Shown here: piece after piece, positions 59,941 through 64,000 of the stretch | Layout: each line of letters opens with the position of its first letter | Numbering within the stretch: the stretch's first letter is position 1 | Source of the DNA: Clostridia bacterium | GTDB lineage: Bacteria; Bacillota; Clostridia; Oscillospirales; CAG-382 | Assembly (NCBI GenBank): GCA_017397955.1 | Contig: JAFQHL010000040.1 | Location: 1-64,000 of the forward strand | DNA length: 64,000 bases | Reading direction: 5' to 3' | Notes under the pieces: generated by a model | Told to the model about the DNA's origin: nothing | Seen by the model: only the letters and a program-made list of their open reading frames with translations | Databases searched by the model: none | Program-made: the position numbers and the translations under genes

Positions 59941-62157
59941 ATGAACACACTTATTATAGTAGAGTCCCCGTATAAAGTGCCTACGATAAAAAGCTATCTT
60001 GGCAAGGGGTATAAGGTAACTGCTTGTAAAGGACACGTAAGAGATTTGCCCAAGAGCAAATTGGGCGTAGATGTAGAGAATAATTTTGCGCCTGATTACA
60101 TAAATATTCGCGGCAAGGGTGACCTTATAAAAGAGCTAAAAAAAGAAGCAAAGGGCGCAGATCGTATATATCTCGCAACAGACCCTGACCGTGAGGGCGA
60201 GGCCATTGCATGGCATTTGTCAACGGTTTTGGGCAATGACGGCAAAAAAATAAAGCGTATAACCTTTAACGAAGTTACAAAGAAAGCGTTAAAGGAAGCG
60301 GTTTCTGCTCCGCGCGACATTGATATGAAGTTGGTTGATGCACAACAGGCGCGCAGAATACTTGACCGATTGGTTGGTTATAAAATAAGCCCGTTTTTGT
60401 GGAAAAAGCTTAAAAGCGGCCTTTCTGCGGGGCGTGTGCAATCCGTTGCAACTCGTTTGGTTGTGGAGAGAGAACAGGAAATACGTGATTTTGTAGCAAA
60501 AGAGTATTGGACTATTTCTGCAAAATTGGCAAGTGAAGATGATACTCTTGTTGCGAAGTATTACGGTGACAGTAATGGAAAAATAGAAATAAATGACGAA
60601 ACTTCTGCCGGTGCGATTGTTTCCGACTGCGAAGGTAAAGACTTTGTGGTTGAAAGCGTAAAAAAAGCTTTAAAGCGCAGAAAACCTATGCCTCCGTTCA
60701 CAACATCTACTTTACAGCAAGAAGCGAATAAACGCCTTAATTTCCAGTCTAAACGCACAATGATGGTAGCGCAAGAATTGTATGAAGGTGTAAACCTTGG
60801 CGAAGCGGGAATGCGCGGTCTTATTACTTATATGAGAACCGACTCTCTCCGAATATCCGAGGATGCAACGCGGGCTGCCAAAGAATTTATCGTTGAAAAA
60901 TATGGAGAAAAGTATTATCCTTCTTCTCCCAATGTTTACAAATCTAAGAAGAATTCTCAGGATGCACATGAAGCAATTCGTCCCACCGACCCAACATTAA
61001 CCCCCGATTTTGTAAAGGGAAAGCTTACCAACGACCAATATAAGCTTTATAAGTTGGTTTGGGAAAGATTTATAGCAAGTCAAATGCGCGCGGCAGAATT
61101 CGATACGGTTATATGCGACATAAGCTGTGGTCAGCATATTTTCAGGGCAGGCGGATACGTTGTTCGCTTTGCGGGTTACATGTCTGTTTACGATGACAGA
61201 ACTGAAGAAAGTGATAACGAGGACGGACTTTCCGCATCTTCTCTCCCTGTATTAAACGAAGGGCAGTTGCTAAAACTTGAAAAGATGCTTTCGGAACAGC
61301 ATTTCACTCAGCCTCCACCGAGATATACCGAAGGCACACTTACAAAGATTCTTGAAGAAAAGGGAATAGGTAGACCGTCTACTTTCCTTCCCACAATTAC
61401 TACCATAACAAGTCGTGGATATGTCAAACGCAATGGAAAGGCTCTTGTTCCCACGGAGATAGGTGAGGTTACCACAAAGCTTTTGCTTGAAAGCTTTCCT
61501 TCCATAATTGACTATAATTACACTGCCGATATGGAAGACGATTTGGAAAAAATCTGTAGTGGAGACTTGCCTTATGTGGATGTATTAAAGGATTTCTATG
61601 CAGACTTTGCCAAGCAGCTTGAAGCCGCAGAGGAAACTTTAGCTGAAGGAAAAATTGCAATAGCCCCCACCGAAACTGACATTATTTGCGAAAAGTGCGG
61701 TTGTAAAATGGTAGAACGTGTTGGTAAATTCGGCAAATTTGCAGGATGCCCCAATTATCCTACCTGCAAAAATACCAAACCCTTGGATGCCACACCGGAA
61801 TCTCCCAAGGTGCCTTCAGAGCATAATTGTCCCAAGTGCGGAAAGCCTATGTATTTACGTAAAGGTATGTACGGCTCTTTCTTCGCGTGTGAAGACTATC
61901 CTACTTGTAAGAGCACTATGACTTACAGAAAGGACATAGGTATAAACTGCCCTAAATGCGGTAAAATGTTGGTTGTTAAGCAAACAAAAACGAAGAAGAC
62001 GTTTTATTCATGCGAAGATTATCCGAAGTGTGACTTTTCCAGTTGGGACGTTCCACAGGAAAGAAAATGTCCTTCTTGCGGTGGGTTGGTATTAAAAAAG
62101 AAAAACAAAGAACAGTATGAATGTTACGCAAAATGCGGATGGAGCGAAAATAAATGA
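59941..62157 (+). CDS. topA: DNA topoisomerase I
   Basis: Relaxes negative supercoils. 738 residues. TOPRIM domain (LIIVESPYKVPTIKSYLGKGYKVTACKGHVRDLP, DPDREGEAIAWHL), catalytic Tyr in LITYMRTDSLRIS, and a C-terminal set of four Zn ribbons (CEKCGCKMVERVGKFGKFAGCPNYPTCKN, CPKCGKPMYLRKG..., CPKCGKMLVVKQ..., CPSCGGLVLKKK...). AAGGAGACAT precedes the ATG. Its stop overlaps the plsX start. Confidence 0.98.
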   Translation: MNTLIIVESPYKVPTIKSYLGKGYKVTACKGHVRDLPKSKLGVDVENNFAPDYINIRGKGDLIKELKKEAKGADRIYLATDPDREGEAIAWHLSTVLGNDGKKIKRITFNEVTKKALKEAVSAPRDIDMKLVDAQQARRILDRLVGYKISPFLWKKLKSGLSAGRVQSVATRLVVEREQEIRDFVAKEYWTISAKLASEDDTLVAKYYGDSNGKIEINDETSAGAIVSDCEGKDFVVESVKKALKRRKPMPPFTTSTLQQEANKRLNFQSKRTMMVAQELYEGVNLGEAGMRGLITYMRTDSLRISEDATRAAKEFIVEKYGEKYYPSSPNVYKSKKNSQDAHEAIRPTDPTLTPDFVKGKLTNDQYKLYKLVWERFIASQMRAAEFDTVICDISCGQHIFRAGGYVVRFAGYMSVYDDRTEESDNEDGLSASSLPVLNEGQLLKLEKMLSEQHFTQPPPRYTEGTLTKILEEKGIGRPSTFLPTITTITSRGYVKRNGKALVPTEIGEVTTKLLLESFPSIIDYNYTADMEDDLEKICSGDLPYVDVLKDFYADFAKQLEAAEETLAEGKIAIAPTETDIICEKCGCKMVERVGKFGKFAGCPNYPTCKNTKPLDATPESPKVPSEHNCPKCGKPMYLRKGMYGSFFACEDYPTCKSTMTYRKDIGINCPKCGKMLVVKQTKTKKTFYSCEDYPKCDFSSWDVPQERKCPSCGGLVLKKKNKEQYECYAKCGWSENK

Positions 62158-63149
62158 TAATTGCTGTTGATGTTATGAGCGGTGATAAATCCCCGCAGGA
62201 AATTATAAAAGGTGCTTTATCTGCCGCAGAGGATTTTGAAGTGAAGATAGTTTTAATCGGGGATGAAGATGTGGTATCTAAGTACGCAGATGATTCTTCC
62301 GGTGTTTCTGTTGTGTTTTCTACACAGGTAATAACTATGGAAGACGACCCTTTATCCGCAATTAAGGAAAAAGAGGATTCGTCTCTTGCGGTAGGAATAA
62401 AGCTTGTAAAAAACGGTGATGCAGATGCCTTTGTCAGTCCGGGGAATACAGGCGCACTCCTTTCCGCTGCATCTATCAGATTGAGAAGAGTTAAAGGTAT
62501 ACGCCGCGCCGCAATCGGTACCGTGGTGCCTTTGGACAAGCCTTTTATAATGGTGGATGCGGGTGCTAATATTGACGTTCTGGCAGAAAACTTGTGTCAG
62601 TTTGGATATATGGGTGCTTTGTATGCGGAAAAGGTTTTGGGTGTAAAAAAGCCACGTGTTGCCTTGCTTTCAAACGGAACGGAAGAAACGAAGGGACTGC
62701 CTGTTACCAAGGAAGCATATAGGATGTTAAAAGAAACAGAACTGAATTTTATGGGCAATGTGGAATCAAGGGAACTGCCTTTTGGTTGCTGTGATGTGTT
62801 GGTGTGCGATGGATTTACGGGCAATATTACTTTGAAGCTTATAGAGGGTATGGGCAAATTTATGTCACAAACCATCAAAAGCGTATTCAAACAAAACTTT
62901 TTAACTAAGTTGGCGTATTTGCCTTGCAAAAAAAATATAAAAAAATTGAGAAAAAAGATGGATTCCAGACAAACGGGCGGTGCACCGCTTTTAGGTGTTG
63001 CAAAGCCTGTTATAAAAGCCCACGGCAATTCGGATTCGGTGGGCATTTATAACGCAATTCGTTTAGCTAAAGCTTACACGGAAAGCGGAATAATAAAAGA
63101 GTTTGAAAAGAAATTTGGGAGAGTAAACGCAGATGGAGCAGAAAACTAG
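62154..63149 (+). CDS. plsX: Phosphate acyltransferase PlsX
   Basis: Converts acyl-ACP to acyl phosphate for phospholipid synthesis. 331 residues. AVDVMSGDKSPQEIIKGAL, VSPGNTGALLSAASIRLRRVKGIRRAAIGTVVP, LLSNGTEETKGLPVTKEAYRML, FVGNVE-type FMGNVESRELPFGCCDVLVCDGFTGNITLKLIEG and GAPLLGVAKPVIKAHGNSD. ATGA overlap with topA. rnc starts inside its 3' end; the acpP gene that often lies between is absent. Confidence 0.97.
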   Translation: MIIAVDVMSGDKSPQEIIKGALSAAEDFEVKIVLIGDEDVVSKYADDSSGVSVVFSTQVITMEDDPLSAIKEKEDSSLAVGIKLVKNGDADAFVSPGNTGALLSAASIRLRRVKGIRRAAIGTVVPLDKPFIMVDAGANIDVLAENLCQFGYMGALYAEKVLGVKKPRVALLSNGTEETKGLPVTKEAYRMLKETELNFMGNVESRELPFGCCDVLVCDGFTGNITLKLIEGMGKFMSQTIKSVFKQNFLTKLAYLPCKKNIKKLRKKMDSRQTGGAPLLGVAKPVIKAHGNSDSVGIYNAIRLAKAYTESGIIKEFEKKFGRVNADGAEN

Positions 63150-63849
63150 CGCACCGTTACCCATAGAAGCATTACAGGATGCTATAGGGTATACATATAA
63201 CAACATAGAGCTTTTGCGTACCGCTATGACTCATTCTTCCTATTGTAACGAAACAAAGCATGGCAAGCAACGCTTACAAGATAATGAAAGACTTGAATTC
63301 TTGGGAGACAGCGTTTTATCTGTGTTGGTCAGCGATTATATTTTCAACTGCTATGGTGAGCTAAATGAGGGCGAGCTTACAAAAACCAGGGCTGCATCTG
63401 TTTGCGAGGACTCTTTGTTCATGCTTGCCATTGACTTGAATCTTGGTGATTATATGCTGTTTGGGCATGGTGAATCTACGTCTCGCGGCAGGCTTCGAAA
63501 AAGTATACTTGCAGATGCCTTTGAAGCTCTTTTAGCATCTATATACCTGGATGGCGGTTTGGAGTGCGCGCGCGAGTTTTTATTATCAAAGATTGTACCG
63601 ATAATAGACAAGGCGGCTAAGGGTTGGGATACTGATTACAAATCAAGGCTTCAAAAGCTTGTTCAGCAAACTCCCGAGGAGGTTTTGGAGTATAAGCTTA
63701 TTGAAGAACTGGGGCCGCCCCACGACAGGATTTTTAAAACAGCCGTTTATCTTAACAGCAATGTGCTTGGTGAAGGATGCGGAAGAACAAAACGAGAGGC
63801 GGAACAGCAAGCGGCAAAAATTGCCCTTGGTTTTTTTGGAGAAGAGTAA
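63133..63849 (+). CDS. rnc: Ribonuclease III
   Basis: 238 residues. The catalytic signature NERLEFLGDSVLSVLVSDYIF is near residue 51, with the second acidic site in ILADAFEALLASIYLDGG. The double-stranded RNA-binding domain (about 160-236) reads DYKSRLQKLVQQTPEEVLEYKLIEELGPPHDRIFKTAVYLN..., GRTKREAEQQAAKIAL. It processes rRNA and structured RNAs. Overlaps plsX by 17 bases. Confidence 0.97.
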   Translation: MEQKTSAPLPIEALQDAIGYTYNNIELLRTAMTHSSYCNETKHGKQRLQDNERLEFLGDSVLSVLVSDYIFNCYGELNEGELTKTRAASVCEDSLFMLAIDLNLGDYMLFGHGESTSRGRLRKSILADAFEALLASIYLDGGLECAREFLLSKIVPIIDKAAKGWDTDYKSRLQKLVQQTPEEVLEYKLIEELGPPHDRIFKTAVYLNSNVLGEGCGRTKREAEQQAAKIALGFFGEE

Positions 63850-63855
63850 GCTTGT

Positions 63856-64000
63856 ATGGCAAAGCATAAGAATATACCGTTCTTTATTCCTCACAGTGGA
63901 TGTAAAAACAATTGTACTTTTTGTTCTCAAACGAAAATAACCGGTTATTCTTTACCTGCGGAACAAATAGCTAAAGAGGCAGAGCGTTTGATTAGTGTTG
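63856..64000 (+). CDS. Radical SAM protein, N-terminal fragment (Elp3-like, runs off the window)
   Basis: Starts at the ATG at 63856, 6 bases past rnc, and continues to the window edge. The visible residues, MAKHKNIPFFIPHSGCKNNC then TFCSQTKITGYSLPAEQ, hold the radical SAM motif C-K-N-N-C-T-F-C. In many Clostridia a radical SAM gene of this type lies between rnc and smc, which supports the call. Only 48 residues are visible, so function stays open. Confidence 0.85.
   Translation, partial: MAKHKNIPFFIPHSGCKNNCTFCSQTKITGYSLPAEQIAKEAERLISV

Noticed and set aside
1-64000. CRISPR array, prophage, restriction-modification or biosynthetic cluster
   Set aside because: No regularly spaced repeats, integrase, phage structural genes, methyltransferase-nuclease pairs or large synthases were found. 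The only dispersed repeat is the 223-bp element.

Overview
The window reads as chromosomal DNA of an anaerobic, Gram-positive, spore-forming Clostridia, most likely an uncultured Oscillospirales/Ruminococcaceae-type gut bacterium. Support: a Spo0A master regulator, a Firmicutes division cluster (ylmE-sepF-ylmG-divIVA next to ileS), split transketolase, Mini-RNase III, a dockerin-bearing surface protein, BspA-like leucine-rich repeats, strong AGGAGG ribosome-binding sites and many TTG/GTG starts. Taxonomy is inferred from gene content only; no rRNA is present.

Layout. 1-6.3 kb: spo0A, a membrane acyltransferase-like gene, a LysM-CAP protein, a two-gene ABC exporter, a small XRE regulator and a TlpA-like lipoprotein. 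6.5-10.1 kb: a 1181-residue dockerin surface protein. 10.3-20 kb: uvrB-uvrA, a radical-SAM pair, two envelope proteins and miaA. 20-28 kb: a HlyD-like protein, the division cluster, ileS, lspA, rluD. 28-30.4 kb: split transketolase and a class I amidotransferase-like hydrolase. 30.7-38.3 kb (minus strand): a small Cys-rich protein, a P-loop kinase with an ECF S-component behind a riboswitch-like leader, DUF3842, and three tandem paralogous solute-binding lipoproteins, each with its own promoter. 38.5-43.6 kb: tsaC-type gene, coaE, lytic transglycosylase, M18 aminopeptidase, an LRR protein, a cation exporter. 43.9-48.6 kb (minus strand): rsmA, XRE-cupin regulator, QueG-like protein, rpsF-ssb-rpsR, PRPP synthetase. 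48.8-55 kb: recA-recX-rimO-pgsA-like-cysS-mrnC-lexA. 55-64 kb: tRNA-Lys and tRNA-Pro, an acetyltransferase, a GH3 enzyme, trmH-like, dprA, topA, plsX, rnc and the start of a radical-SAM gene.

Most genes are housekeeping: DNA repair and the SOS response (uvrBA, recA, recX, lexA), translation and tRNA modification, division, phospholipid synthesis. The most unusual features are: (1) a roughly 223-bp repeat with imperfect terminal inverted repeats, present four times; each of the three complete copies lies between convergent genes and is bracketed by terminator-like hairpins, twice by copies of the same hairpin; (2) a leader with mutually exclusive hairpins before the ECF S-component/kinase operon; (3) the tandem solute-binding proteins without a permease; (4) degenerate catalytic or phospho-acceptor motifs in the PgsA-like protein and in Spo0A; (5) a hairpin between the only good Shine-Dalgarno sequence and the recA ATG, with a LexA box at the promoter.
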